NCBI GenBank assembly: GCA_034435635.1
Contig: DAOTWY010000014.1
Span: 1 to 64,000, forward strand
Source: DAOTWY01 sp003696565
GTDB taxonomy: Bacteria; Chloroflexota; Anaerolineae; Aggregatilineales; Phototrophicaceae
Direction of reading: 5' to 3'
Length of the DNA stretch: 64,000 nucleotides
Part shown: one piece after another, positions 1 through 8,419 of the stretch
Layout of the letters: every line of letters begins with the position of its first letter
Position numbering within the stretch: the stretch's first letter is position 1
Notes under the pieces: generated by a model
Seen by the model: only the letters and a program-made list of their open reading frames with translations
What the model was told of the DNA's origin: nothing
Databases searched by the model: none
Translations under genes and position numbers: made by a program

Positions 1-662
1 GTGCGGATACCGTTCGTGCATATTTGATGTTTGCATTTGATTGGGAAAAAGGTGGACCCTGGGACCCGAACGGTGTCAAGGGTGTGGTCAATTGGATTAA
101 CGACGTATGGGACATGGTTATGAGTGGTGCGCCAAACAACGAAGCGGGTGATCCGGAAGTCAACCGCGATGTCGAGCGCAAGGTGCATCAGGCAATTGAC
201 GGCGTAACCACCAGCTTAGAGCGTTTTAAATTTAACACAGCTGTTTCATCGTTGATGACATTACGGAATGACCTAAAAATGTTTATCAAAGACGGCAAGT
301 TAGGTGTTGATGCTTGGCGTAATGCGATGAATGTCATGCTGCGGCTGATGGCACCCATTACACCACACATTGCAGAAGAGCTATGGGCACATTTAGGTTG
401 GGATTACAGTGTTCATACACAGGAATGGCCCCAATTTGATCCAGAAAAAGCAAAAGAAAACAGTGTTTCGCTGGTCATTATGATTAATGGCAAACCACGT
501 GGTGAGATCATGGTTCAGCCAGATATTGATGAAGAAGCGGCGATAAAACTAGCACTAGCGAGCCAAGAAGCACAACGATATATCAATGGCAAACAACCCA
601 AGAAGGTGATTTTTATCCCTGCACGCAAAGGGCAAGAGCCAAAAGTCAACATCGTTTTATAG
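1..662 (+). CDS. leuS: Leucyl-tRNA synthetase, C-terminal part (cut by window edge)
   Basis: The frame is open from the first bases (...ADTVRAYLMFAFDWEKGG), so the true start lies upstream of the window. The fragment covers the end of the class I catalytic core, the anticodon-binding helical domain (with 'MAPITPHIAEELWAHLG', typical of LeuRS) and the C-terminal domain ending 'KKVIFIPARKGQEPKVNIVL'. The enzyme charges tRNA-Leu in the cytoplasm. About 220 of the usual 800-870 residues are present. The Met at position 27 is internal and should not be taken as a start. The creatininase gene follows after a short gap on the same strand. Confidence 0.95.
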   Translation, partial: ADTVRAYLMFAFDWEKGGPWDPNGVKGVVNWINDVWDMVMSGAPNNEAGDPEVNRDVERKVHQAIDGVTTSLERFKFNTAVSSLMTLRNDLKMFIKDGKLGVDAWRNAMNVMLRLMAPITPHIAEELWAHLGWDYSVHTQEWPQFDPEKAKENSVSLVIMINGKPRGEIMVQPDIDEEAAIKLALASQEAQRYINGKQPKKVIFIPARKGQEPKVNIVL

Positions 663-722
663 ATTACGTTGGGGTACGAGGGATCACCTTGTGCCCCGAA
701 CTTTATTTACAGGATACGCCAT

Positions 723-1400
723 ATGCGTCTACAAGACTTAAATTGGATGGATGTTGAAAATTACCTCAAGCAAGATAACCGGATTATCCTTATCACTGGA
801 TCAACCGAGCAACACGCTTACCTCAGCTTGATGACTGACGTGCTGATTCCGCAACATATTGCTGATGCAGCAGCGAGACGAGCCAATGTACTGGTTGCAC
901 CACCGTTAAACTTCGGCATCAGTTTTATCTTTCGAGATTTCCCCGGCACAATCAGCATTAGCCGAGAGGCGTTTGATCTTGTATTATTCGATATGGTAGA
1001 AAGCTTAGCGCATCAAGGCTTCCGGCGGTTTTATATATGCAACGGACATGGGGGGAATGCCCTGCCAGAACGTGTAAAGACCTTTAGAAAATCTGACGGT
1101 GTGCAAGTTTTTTGGTATGATTGGTGGCGTAGTCCAGCAGCAAAAGCCTATGCACAATCGCATGGATTGCAAATCCTACATGCCAATTGGGGAGAAAACT
1201 TCCCCTTCAACCGAGTCGCTGATTCCCCCACTGGGGAAAAAACGCCTGTCAACATGGGAGATATTCAAACACCAAAGGCTGCACGCCAGGCGTTAGGAGA
1301 TGGCAGTTTTGGGGGAATGTACCAAGTCAATCAAGCGGTGATGCAAGGCTTGTTTGAAACAGTTGTGGACGAATTTACAGAATTAGTTGAAAGGAGTTAG
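723..1400 (+). CDS. Creatininase-family metallohydrolase
   Basis: This 225-aa protein belongs to the creatinine amidohydrolase fold. Visible metal-site motifs are 'GSTEQHAYLSLMTD' (E29, H31, D39) and 'NGHGGN' (107-112), plus a later 'HANWGEN' segment in place of the usual HAGxxET. The family includes creatininase, FAPy deformylase and the mycofactocin peptidase MftE; sequence alone does not settle the substrate. ATG 723 was chosen over an upstream TTG at 669 because it starts at the usual N-terminal 'LNWMDVENYL' segment and has ACAGGA just upstream. The next gene begins 4 nt after its stop with its ribosome binding site inside this gene, so the two are probably co-translated. Confidence 0.85.
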   Translation: MRLQDLNWMDVENYLKQDNRIILITGSTEQHAYLSLMTDVLIPQHIADAAARRANVLVAPPLNFGISFIFRDFPGTISISREAFDLVLFDMVESLAHQGFRRFYICNGHGGNALPERVKTFRKSDGVQVFWYDWWRSPAAKAYAQSHGLQILHANWGENFPFNRVADSPTGEKTPVNMGDIQTPKAARQALGDGSFGGMYQVNQAVMQGLFETVVDEFTELVERS

Positions 1401-1404
1401 TGTT

Positions 1405-1686
1405 ATGCAACTTGGATTACTGGACATCACAGTCGAATATTGTGCCACTTGAAAATACACCAGTAGAGCCGTCAGGTTGACGGACGAAGTGTTAAGCGAA
1501 CGTGAGATTGAAGTTTATGTTCGTTCCTGGAATTTAGTCCCCGCTTCCGGTGGTAAATTTGAAGTCACCTTAAACGGTGAACTTATCTTCTCCAAAAAAC
1601 AACTCAACAGACATGCCGAAGAAGGCGAAATTAAAGCCATCATCAAGCAGAAATTGGATGAACTGCTTAAGGCTTCTTCCGATTAA
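1405..1686 (+). CDS. SelW-like (Rdx family) selenoprotein with in-frame UGA
   Basis: Reading from ATG 1405 gives 15 codons, a TGA at 1450-1452, then 77 more open codons in the same frame. If the TGA is selenocysteine the product is 93 aa. Its start, 'ITVEYCATUKYTSRAVRL', carries the CxxU redox motif (C13, U16) after a beta strand, exactly where SelW/SelT/SelH proteins have it. The C-terminal half, 'SGGKFEVTLNGELIFSKK', matches the thioredoxin-like Rdx fold, as in animal SelW. AAGGAG (1391-1396) lies 8 nt before ATG 1405, whereas the alternative TTG 1477 gives a 69-aa product lacking the redox motif. A perfect SECIS-like hairpin follows the UGA. The expected role is a thiol/selenol oxidoreductase. 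The alternatives are a true stop (pseudogene) or a sequencing error replacing a Cys codon. Confidence 0.82.
1469..1483 (+). promoter_or_regulatory. Candidate bacterial SECIS hairpin
   Basis: CCGTCA (1469-1474) and TGACGG (1478-1483) form a perfect 6-bp stem closed by the loop GGT (1475-1477). The loop begins 22 nt after the UGA at 1450-1452. The known bacterial SECIS pattern is a hairpin just downstream of the Sec UGA, a loop about 16-37 nt away and a G in the first two loop positions; all three are met. The element lies within the coding sequence, as bacterial SECIS elements do, and would bind the SelB elongation factor. Confidence 0.72.
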
Positions 1687-1736
1687 ATGCTATCCATGCT
1701 ATAGTGTGCAAAACACAAGCGTGGAGATCAGCAGTT

Positions 1737-2402
1737 GTGAAACACTTATTTGTTGGAATCTGTTTTCTGGTATTGGCGGCGTGTTCTTCTACAACGGAAG
1801 AAACACCCGCCCCATCTATTTCACCGAATTCTCCAACAACAGCCCCACCTACCCAAACAATAGGTGATGCCGTTGTCACACCGGAAGCATTTGCCGTCAC
1901 CGTTGATGAAAGTGGTTTATTAGGGTTTAGCAATATACCAGCGGGGCGGGTAGAACTGATTTATAGCGGAGTGGAAGATGCTCATTTTCGTTCTGGAAAT
2001 GCTATTCCCAATGTCGAGCTGACTTATTTTGAAGCAGAAGGCAACCCACAAATCCCAGAGCGTTATACCCCAGCCCACTATATCCTTAAAATCAACACAG
2101 GAGATACGTTAACGCGCATCCGCCAAACAACTATCGCCTTTCGCGCAGATCTAGAAAACGGTACATATCCCATTACGGGGGTTGTTTCTGCTGGGTTTGG
2201 TGAAACAGATGCCGCTTTAGGATATGTTCAGGGGCAAGGCACTGATATTTTTGATCTCAATCCACAAGGGTTTTTACAAATCAATCGACATGATAACACA
2301 TTTAGTGGGAGTTTTATCATGACGGTGAGCAACCGTCAGTTACAGACGCTCACCGTCCAAGCAGCTTTTGGTGAAATAAATACAGTTAACACAGGAGAAT
2401 AA
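1737..2402 (+). CDS. Secreted lipoprotein of unknown function
   Basis: This 221-aa protein starts 'MKHLFVGICFLVLAACSS', a type II signal peptide whose lipobox LAAC places the lipidated Cys at residue 16. A Thr/Pro/Ser-rich linker (about residues 17-40) follows, then a beta-rich domain to the end. GTG 1737 was chosen because GGAG lies 10 nt upstream; an upstream GTG at 1704 would add charged residues before the signal peptide. The gene ends 3 nt before the next start, suggesting an operon with the secreted repeat protein. I recognise no family. The protein is probably anchored to the outer face of the cell membrane. Confidence 0.75.
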   Translation: MKHLFVGICFLVLAACSSTTEETPAPSISPNSPTTAPPTQTIGDAVVTPEAFAVTVDESGLLGFSNIPAGRVELIYSGVEDAHFRSGNAIPNVELTYFEAEGNPQIPERYTPAHYILKINTGDTLTRIRQTTIAFRADLENGTYPITGVVSAGFGETDAALGYVQGQGTDIFDLNPQGFLQINRHDNTFSGSFIMTVSNRQLQTLTVQAAFGEINTVNTGE

Positions 2403-2405
2403 ACA

Positions 2406-3725
2406 ATGCGTCGTATCCTACTGCTCATCTGGTTGATGTTGAGCGTCAATGTCATTATGGCACAAGAGACTGTACCTGTACCTGTCGTCATTGATTCCGC
2501 ACAAATTTTGGCACAAAACAATACATCTATTACCCTATCCGTAAGTGGTAGTTTAGGGACAGGATGTCAGATTGACGCAGTAGTAGATCATCACATTGAA
2601 AATGACGCGCTCATCATCAGGATTTATCAACCCGTGCCAGTTGATGTGTTTTGCCCGATGGTGTTAATTCCGTATCAGGATACTCTTACATTTGATTTAA
2701 GTGAGCCGGTAACACAGATCGTCGTGAACGATATCCCATTGTTAGATACCCCAATGAGCGCGCAGAGTGCCCCCATAGAAACAGACAAAGTTATGCACCT
2801 TATCAGCAACGCAGCATTACATCGAGTTTCTGATGGGTGGTTATTGGATATCGTTGGGTTTGTGACCGATGGATGTACAGAATATGATACCGTTATCGAG
2901 CAAACGCTAGAAGAAAATCGTTTGTTAGTTGAGATATATCGCGCGATTCCCAAAACTGTCCAATGCCCAGATGTTTTGATTGATTATGAGGACGAAATTT
3001 TAATTGAATATGACCTCACGGAGACAGTTATTGATAATCAGATCGGACAATTGTGGTTTCCTGATCCAACATTTGTGATTGAAGTTAACGATTATATCGG
3101 CACGCTTTCCCCTGTGAGTACAGTTGATCATCTGGTATTGCTCCAGACTGAGCGCGAGTTGATGACAATTGACACAATAACCGCCAGCGGCGATGTGGTC
3201 ATTACAGGAGAGTTTGATCAAACATGCAATCAACCGGTTTTCACACGGTGGACATTAAACGACAATGAATTTCAAGTGTGGGTCTATCGGGTCATGGCAC
3301 GGCTAATTAACACATGCCAGCCTAACCCTGAACAACACGAAGTCGTTATCCCGATGGGATTAGATGAAGGTGTATATACCTATACAATCAATGAGACATT
3401 TACAGGAACGCTAGAGGTCAGTCATATGGAACGTGTTTTGCATGTGGTGGAGGATGTTCAAATCAGCGTTTCAGAATCCACCCCGGCACAAGTCAGTATA
3501 ACCATCCGAGGGTATTTATCCGATGGTTGCCAGGCAGCGACCAAAACAGCTATCGAGGAAACATCAAACGGTTTTGTCGTCATGCTCTATCGTGAATTAC
3601 CGCCAGGGGTCATGTGCCCGGCACAGATTGTCCCATTTGAGGAGACGCTTTCACTTGGTCCGGTGCAAGCCGGTGATTACACATTACAAATCAACAACTA
3701 CGAAATAACTTTTACCGTTGAATAA
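2406..3725 (+). CDS. Secreted protein with four Cys-pair repeats
   Basis: A 439-aa protein with a signal peptide (MRRILLLIWLMLSVNVIMAQ). The mature part holds four divergent repeats of about 90-100 residues, near 28-110, 128-205, 245-330 and 345-435. Each has a first Cys in a 'GxxxxGC'-like turn, a middle 'VxIYR..P' strand and a second Cys near 'CP', followed by an acidic segment. One disulphide per repeat is likely. Repeat 3 is the most diverged. GGAG at 2394-2397 supports ATG 2406. The gene directly follows the lipoprotein gene and may act with it at the cell surface. No catalytic motif was seen and I do not recognise the family. Confidence 0.72.
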   Translation: MRRILLLIWLMLSVNVIMAQETVPVPVVIDSAQILAQNNTSITLSVSGSLGTGCQIDAVVDHHIENDALIIRIYQPVPVDVFCPMVLIPYQDTLTFDLSEPVTQIVVNDIPLLDTPMSAQSAPIETDKVMHLISNAALHRVSDGWLLDIVGFVTDGCTEYDTVIEQTLEENRLLVEIYRAIPKTVQCPDVLIDYEDEILIEYDLTETVIDNQIGQLWFPDPTFVIEVNDYIGTLSPVSTVDHLVLLQTERELMTIDTITASGDVVITGEFDQTCNQPVFTRWTLNDNEFQVWVYRVMARLINTCQPNPEQHEVVIPMGLDEGVYTYTINETFTGTLEVSHMERVLHVVEDVQISVSESTPAQVSITIRGYLSDGCQAATKTAIEETSNGFVVMLYRELPPGVMCPAQIVPFEETLSLGPVQAGDYTLQINNYEITFTVE

Positions 3726-3798
3726 GTGGAACAAAATGCAGGCACACAACGTCTTACCAATATCGACAAGATAACGATATAGAGCAAGGAATATTCTA

Positions 3799-5250
3799 AT
3801 GAGACATTTGAGATGGACAGCGTTTTTCATGATTATCTTATTAGCGGGGGTGTTTGGCATACAAGCACAAGAAGATACTGACGATGATTCAGACGTTGCT
3901 GTAACCGTTTACAATCAAGGAACGGCTTTGATTCGTGATCGGCGGAGTTTTGATTTATCCGAAGGCGTAAATCAAGTTGATTTTACCGATGTAGCTTCTT
4001 CAATTGATGCCACATCCGTGAGTTTTGTTTCACTTTCTGATCCAGATGGTACGTTTGTTTTAGAGCAAAATTATGTGTATGACTTGGTGGGAACAAGTGC
4101 GTTGTTAGAGCGATATATTGACCAAGTCATTACGGTGACAACGAGTGATGGGTCAACATTCAGTGGCGTACTTTTAAGCGGACGAGGGGATATTATCCTA
4201 CAAGACGAGGGTGGACAAGTCACTGTAGTCGGCGGCGATGACGTGCGTAATATTAGCTTCCCCGCTCTGCCAGATGGGTTAATCACCCGTCCAACTTTAC
4301 GCTGGTTGGTGTTTAGTGGCATCAGCGGCAGGCAAGACGTGGAGCTAACCTATCTCACTGGCGGAATTAGTTGGACAGCGGATTATAATATCCTGCTCAA
4401 TACTGATAACACTAGCCTAGACCTAAATGGTTGGATAACTTTAACGAACACCAGTGGCACATCATATGATGATGCCCAGTTAAAACTGGTTGCTGGTGAT
4501 GTCAACCGGATCGCACCAGAAGATTTTTACTACATCGAAGAGCAAGAAATGATGGCGATGGATCGGGCTGCTGCTGCACCGGCTGGTGTGGAACAACGCG
4601 AGTTTTTTGAATATCAACTGTATGAAATTGGTCGCCCGGTAACGATTGGCAATAATGAAACCAAACAAGTTGAGTTTGTAACCGGCGCAGGAATCACCGC
4701 TAATACTTATTATGTATATGATGCAAGTGACTATTTTTATGGTTACTACAGCCCCATTACAGACCCCGGTTATGGTTTAACAGGCATTACCGATGTCCAG
4801 AACTATTTAGAATTTTCTACAGGTGAAGAAAGCGGATTAGGGGCAGATTTACCTGCTGGGCGTGTCCGTGTATATCAGGAAGATGTGGACGGAGCAGCCC
4901 TATTAATTGGTGAAAACCGGATTGAACACACACCGGAAGGTGAGGAAATCAACATCTATTTGGGTAATGCGTTTGATCTGGTTGGGGAACGTATTCAAAC
5001 AGATTTTAATCTGGTTGCCAATAATGTACTACAAGAAACCTATGAAATCCATTTACGGAATCGTAAAGACGATGATACCGTGGAAATTCGTGTACCAGAG
5101 CGTTTATTCCGCTGGAGTAATTGGGAAATTCTGAGCACATCACACGATTATACACAGCTTGATTCAGCCACAATTGAATTTCGTGTTGATGTCCCACCGG
5201 GTGAAGAGGTAGTTATCACTTATACCGTTCAATATAGCTGGCCCCGTTAG
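3799..5250 (+). CDS. Secreted DUF4139 domain-containing protein
   Basis: A 483-aa protein with a cleavable signal peptide ending near 'GIQAQE' and a short Asp-rich stretch. The body matches the DUF4139 pattern: an N-terminal 'VTVYNQGTALIRDRRSFDL' strand pair, a central 'LTYLTGGISWTADYNI' block (residues near 180-195), the 'DDAQLKLVAGDVNRI' block, and a C-terminal beta domain ending 'PPGEEVVITYTVQYSW'. The function of this family is unknown; proteins of this type are usually exported. It lies 73 nt after the repeat protein. Its stop overlaps by 4 nt the stop of the convergent kinase gene. Confidence 0.85.
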   Translation: MRHLRWTAFFMIILLAGVFGIQAQEDTDDDSDVAVTVYNQGTALIRDRRSFDLSEGVNQVDFTDVASSIDATSVSFVSLSDPDGTFVLEQNYVYDLVGTSALLERYIDQVITVTTSDGSTFSGVLLSGRGDIILQDEGGQVTVVGGDDVRNISFPALPDGLITRPTLRWLVFSGISGRQDVELTYLTGGISWTADYNILLNTDNTSLDLNGWITLTNTSGTSYDDAQLKLVAGDVNRIAPEDFYYIEEQEMMAMDRAAAAPAGVEQREFFEYQLYEIGRPVTIGNNETKQVEFVTGAGITANTYYVYDASDYFYGYYSPITDPGYGLTGITDVQNYLEFSTGEESGLGADLPAGRVRVYQEDVDGAALLIGENRIEHTPEGEEINIYLGNAFDLVGERIQTDFNLVANNVLQETYEIHLRNRKDDDTVEIRVPERLFRWSNWEILSTSHDYTQLDSATIEFRVDVPPGEEVVITYTVQYSWPR

Positions 5251-7268
5251 TTAACAGGCACAACAAAGAAAAAACGTCCGCCAGGGGTGTGTTTGGTAGC
5301 AGGCTCTGCCCAAATACACCCCTGATGTAATTGGATCAGTGTGTGAGCAATCGCCAAGCCAAGCCCAGCCCCTTCCACCTGATCTCGACGTGCGGCATTG
5401 GTGCGATAAAATGGCAAGAAAATTTTCTCCACGTCATCCGGAGTTAACCCTTCTCCTTGGTCAACCACGCGGACAACAAGACACGGTGGTCTTAAGGCAA
5501 GCGGCATAGATGCCGGTAATTGAGTGGTATTTTGGGCATAAGTAACATCCACAAAGATATGCTTTTGAGGTGGGGAATATTTAATCGCGTTAGTCAGCAG
5601 ATTTGATAAAGCTTGTCCGATTCGGTCAGCATCAAGCATCATCAATGGCAAATTCTCTGGCATGGTCAGCTTGATTTGTTGCTGCTTCTCTTTCAACTGG
5701 GGATTTAAGCGAGAGATGGTATCTTTAATAAGGCGTGTTACATCAGTTGGTGTTATATAAAGTGACACTTCCCCAACGTTGGCACGGCTTAAATCAATAA
5801 TATCGGTAAAAACTTTATTGAGGTGTAACGCACTTTTATGAATAATTTCAGTATATTCGCGCGCTAATGGTGGCAATTCATCCCCGTCATGCGCTTCTAA
5901 AATAAACTCTGCAAATCCTCGTATAGATGTCAGCGGTGTGCGCAACTCATGAGATATGCGAGAGAGCAATTCCGAGCGCAATCGCTCCGCAGTACGCTCT
6001 GGCGTAATGTTATGAAACGTATAAATCCGCCCGATGATAACGCCATCTTTATAGACCGGCGCGGTATACCACTGAATTTCAACGGACTGCCCGGCGGTAT
6101 TCGTCAGGCGGATTTCTCCACTGGCGATACTATTGGGTTGAACTGCCTGCCAAATTTCGATTAAGTCACGTTGTTGACTGGGCGGGATTCGGGTATAAGT
6201 TAATAATTCCCAAAAAGAAATGCCATGAAGCGCACGTGGTTCCACATCAAACAAATCAAAAAAACGTGAGTTAACAGTCAAGACGCTGCATGTTGGGTCT
6301 GGCAAGACCATAACAACACCGTCTGTCACCGCATCTAACAAAGCAGCACGCCCCTGTTGAACAAAATCTGCTTGTTGCTTAAGGGCAGCAGCTAAGGTGC
6401 TGATGGTCAAAAATTCACTGACAATCTGATATGTGCGAATTTCGTGCGCAGAAAACTCATGATGTTGGTCTGTGGTAATAACAATCACACCAAGATTACG
6501 CGCCTCTGACCGTAACAGTAATACAGCAAATGCCTGAACATCATGATTGACCGCCAACCTAAAGGGTTCAATAGCGGTTAAGTGCTGACTATCATAGCGC
6601 ACTAGCATATGGGTTTCATTAAGTTCATTAAACAACATCGGATAATCTGCCAATGAAATGCGCTGCCCTACCCCTAACCCACTACCTTGATAACGTGACC
6701 AAGACGCTGCTATTTCTAAATATTCATGCTCCTGATCCACTGGACCAAAAAATCCAATGAGGCAACTTGCAATGTGTGTGTCAAACAGGTAATCCCGCAA
6801 GACGTTAACAATATTTTGTGGTGAGGGATTAGAAGCAATTGCCTGCGCAGTATTAGCGATAGCCTCAGTTGTAATCAGCCGCTCAGCAAGGTAGCGATTT
6901 TCTAAAATGGCATGAATCAGTTCAACCGGGTCTTGCAGCATATCAATGTGTTGTGATGTCAACGCACCCGGTTGCTCACTGAATAAGGCTAATAAGCAGA
7001 CGGTGCGGTCAAACACGCCAACAGGATACAATAACGCGCTGCTGCACCATCCATTGCCTGATAAAATCAACGGAAACTGTTCTAACGCATCTAAATGATC
7101 GTGCAGCCAATTTGATAATTCAACAGGAAGTTCCGGTTGAGTTGTCGCATAAAGGTCTAGCTGATCAACATCATGGCTATACCCATAAACACAAACAAAA
7201 TCAACCGGAGCTTGTTGAAGAATAACCCGAAGAATAAATTGTAAACGGTTATCCAGGCTGACCCGCAC
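5247..7268 (-). CDS. GAF/PAS sensor histidine kinase
   Basis: This 673-aa soluble kinase has two N-terminal GAF-like regions (about 1-135 and 150-290), a PAS domain (about 305-420), a HisKA dimerisation domain with the phospho-accepting His in 'SHELRTPLTS' (H440), and a HATPase_c domain with N-box 'NLLTNAIKYSP' and G-box 'GAGLGLAI'. No membrane segment is visible, so the signal is probably cytoplasmic. Translation starts at a GTG overlapping the stop of the upstream OmpR-type regulator (TAGTG), so the two are co-translated and form a cognate pair. The input ligand is unknown. Confidence 0.92.
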   Translation of the reverse strand: MRVSLDNRLQFILRVILQQAPVDFVCVYGYSHDVDQLDLYATTQPELPVELSNWLHDHLDALEQFPLILSGNGWCSSALLYPVGVFDRTVCLLALFSEQPGALTSQHIDMLQDPVELIHAILENRYLAERLITTEAIANTAQAIASNPSPQNIVNVLRDYLFDTHIASCLIGFFGPVDQEHEYLEIAASWSRYQGSGLGVGQRISLADYPMLFNELNETHMLVRYDSQHLTAIEPFRLAVNHDVQAFAVLLLRSEARNLGVIVITTDQHHEFSAHEIRTYQIVSEFLTISTLAAALKQQADFVQQGRAALLDAVTDGVVMVLPDPTCSVLTVNSRFFDLFDVEPRALHGISFWELLTYTRIPPSQQRDLIEIWQAVQPNSIASGEIRLTNTAGQSVEIQWYTAPVYKDGVIIGRIYTFHNITPERTAERLRSELLSRISHELRTPLTSIRGFAEFILEAHDGDELPPLAREYTEIIHKSALHLNKVFTDIIDLSRANVGEVSLYITPTDVTRLIKDTISRLNPQLKEKQQQIKLTMPENLPLMMLDADRIGQALSNLLTNAIKYSPPQKHIFVDVTYAQNTTQLPASMPLALRPPCLVVRVVDQGEGLTPDDVEKIFLPFYRTNAARRDQVEGAGLGLAIAHTLIQLHQGCIWAEPATKHTPGGRFFFVVPVN

Positions 7269-7984
7269 TATTTATCCTCATCTGATTCCACCGGGCGAAT
7301 AGTAAACATATAGCCTACGCCTCGTTCAGTGCGAATGTAGTGAGGATGATGAGAGTCTGATTCAAGTTTACGGCGTAAACGATGCATATGAACACGCAGT
7401 GTATCTTCCCCGACCTCTTCAGAGGGCCAAACTCGCGCAATCAGCATCCGGTTTTCTACAACACGCCCAGCATTCCGTAAAAGAACATGCAGCAAAATCG
7501 ACTCAGTAGGAGTTAATCCTATGGGTTTATTGTTAACGATAATCCGATTATGGGCGAAATCAACTTGTAGATTTTCATCCACTTGAACAACGGGTTCACT
7601 GGCATAATCTAGGCTAGGCATCCGTGCTAAAACCACTTGAATACGTGCCTCAAGTTCACGTAATTCAAATGGCTTGACGATAAAATCTTCAGCATATTTC
7701 CTAAGCCCTTGCACAATTGTATCTGTGTCGCTAGTGGATGTCACAAAGATGATTGGGACATCCGCCATCGATTTAATTTTGCTACTGACTTCAAAGCCGT
7801 GCATGGTAGGTAAGGCAAGGTCAACCAAAGCGATATGAGGCAGCCCATGCTCTTTAATGTGTTGTAGTGCGTCTGGTCCGTCTGTCACAGGTGTCACTTC
7901 ATAACCATATTTTGTGAGATAGTCCGTTACCAATTTGCTGATGCTGGAATCATCTTCAATCAGGAGTACCTTAGATTTTTTCAT
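7268..7984 (-). CDS. OmpR/PhoB-type response regulator
   Basis: A 238-aa protein with a receiver domain (1-120: acidic pair E10-D12, phospho-acceptor D55 in 'ALVDLALP', switch Thr in 'IIFVTST', conserved Lys in 'DFIVKPFEL') and a C-terminal winged-helix DNA-binding domain (about 140-232, 'LRVHMHRLRRKLE', 'RTERGVGYMF'). It precedes and is translationally coupled to the GAF/PAS kinase. Its 5' side faces a 435-bp intergenic region shared with the divergent PBP-like gene, the likely site of autoregulation. Confidence 0.95.
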   Translation of the reverse strand: MKKSKVLLIEDDSSISKLVTDYLTKYGYEVTPVTDGPDALQHIKEHGLPHIALVDLALPTMHGFEVSSKIKSMADVPIIFVTSTSDTDTIVQGLRKYAEDFIVKPFELRELEARIQVVLARMPSLDYASEPVVQVDENLQVDFAHNRIIVNNKPIGLTPTESILLHVLLRNAGRVVENRMLIARVWPSEEVGEDTLRVHMHRLRRKLESDSHHPHYIRTERGVGYMFTIRPVESDEDK

Positions 7985-8419
7985 TGGAATTATGCGGCAA
8001 AACCACCTGCTTATACTCTTTAAAAAATAATTGGATGATCCCCTCTCATGAATGGGGTTCCTAATCGCTCAAATTCAACCCCATTTATGGGGCAATCAGA
8101 CCTAGCGTGCAGAGTGTATTCTTACGCTATAGATATGCGATTAATTTCTTAAAGTGCATTAGCGGATGGTAGGAGCCACTTCTCCTTTCTTTTTGTTTCA
8201 TCAAATTTACAGGTGCCCAGTAAATGAGGGCTTCAAGTTCTGCCCGGCATCTTTATTATGTATGTTGATGCCACGATCATTTAGCTTAATATAACGAAAT
8301 GTATAGTATTTTTAGAAATATACCCCATCCATATTGTGAAGTCAAAGCGAATCACGCAATTTTTACGTCTTTGTGGTACAGTTACAAGTGTAATTTGTCA
8401 GCAATCGTTAGTAGGATTA
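7985..8419. promoter_or_regulatory. Divergent intergenic regulatory region
   Basis: A 435-bp gap between the minus-strand regulator and the plus-strand PBP-like gene, with no convincing gene. It contains an AT-rich segment next to the regulator start, a cluster of CCCC/GGGG inverted repeats at 8048-8092, a short AGGAG/CTCCT hairpin followed by a T-rich run (8171-8195), and a possible sigma-70-like promoter for the PBP-like gene (TTGATG at 8265-8270, 16 nt, TAATAT at 8287-8292). The promoter call is weak. Confidence 0.4.
8048..8092. repeat. Overlapping inverted repeats (possible operator)
   Basis: ATGAATGGGGTT (8048-8059) and AACCCCATTTAT (8077-8088) are a 12-bp inverted repeat with one mismatch and a 17-nt spacer. 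The right arm also belongs to a second palindrome, CCCCAT-TT-ATGGGG (8079-8092). The two pairings are mutually exclusive in RNA; in DNA the layout resembles a regulator binding site. It lies 64 nt upstream of the OmpR-type regulator start. Confidence 0.4.

Noticed and set aside
1477..1686. A separate 69-aa gene starting at TTG 1477
   Set aside because: It has no own ribosome binding site, starts inside the SECIS-like hairpin, and is in frame with the upstream segment carrying the matching CxxU half of the SelW fold.
3760..3780. ATATCG/CGATAT inverted repeat before the DUF4139 gene
   Set aside because: Only 6 bp, AT-rich, with a 9-nt loop and no U-run; not distinguishable from chance.
8336..8419. 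GTG 8336 as the start of the PBP-like protein
   Set aside because: No purine-rich site precedes it and the extra 28 residues are not PBP-like; ATG 8420 has AGGA upstream. The longer form cannot be excluded.
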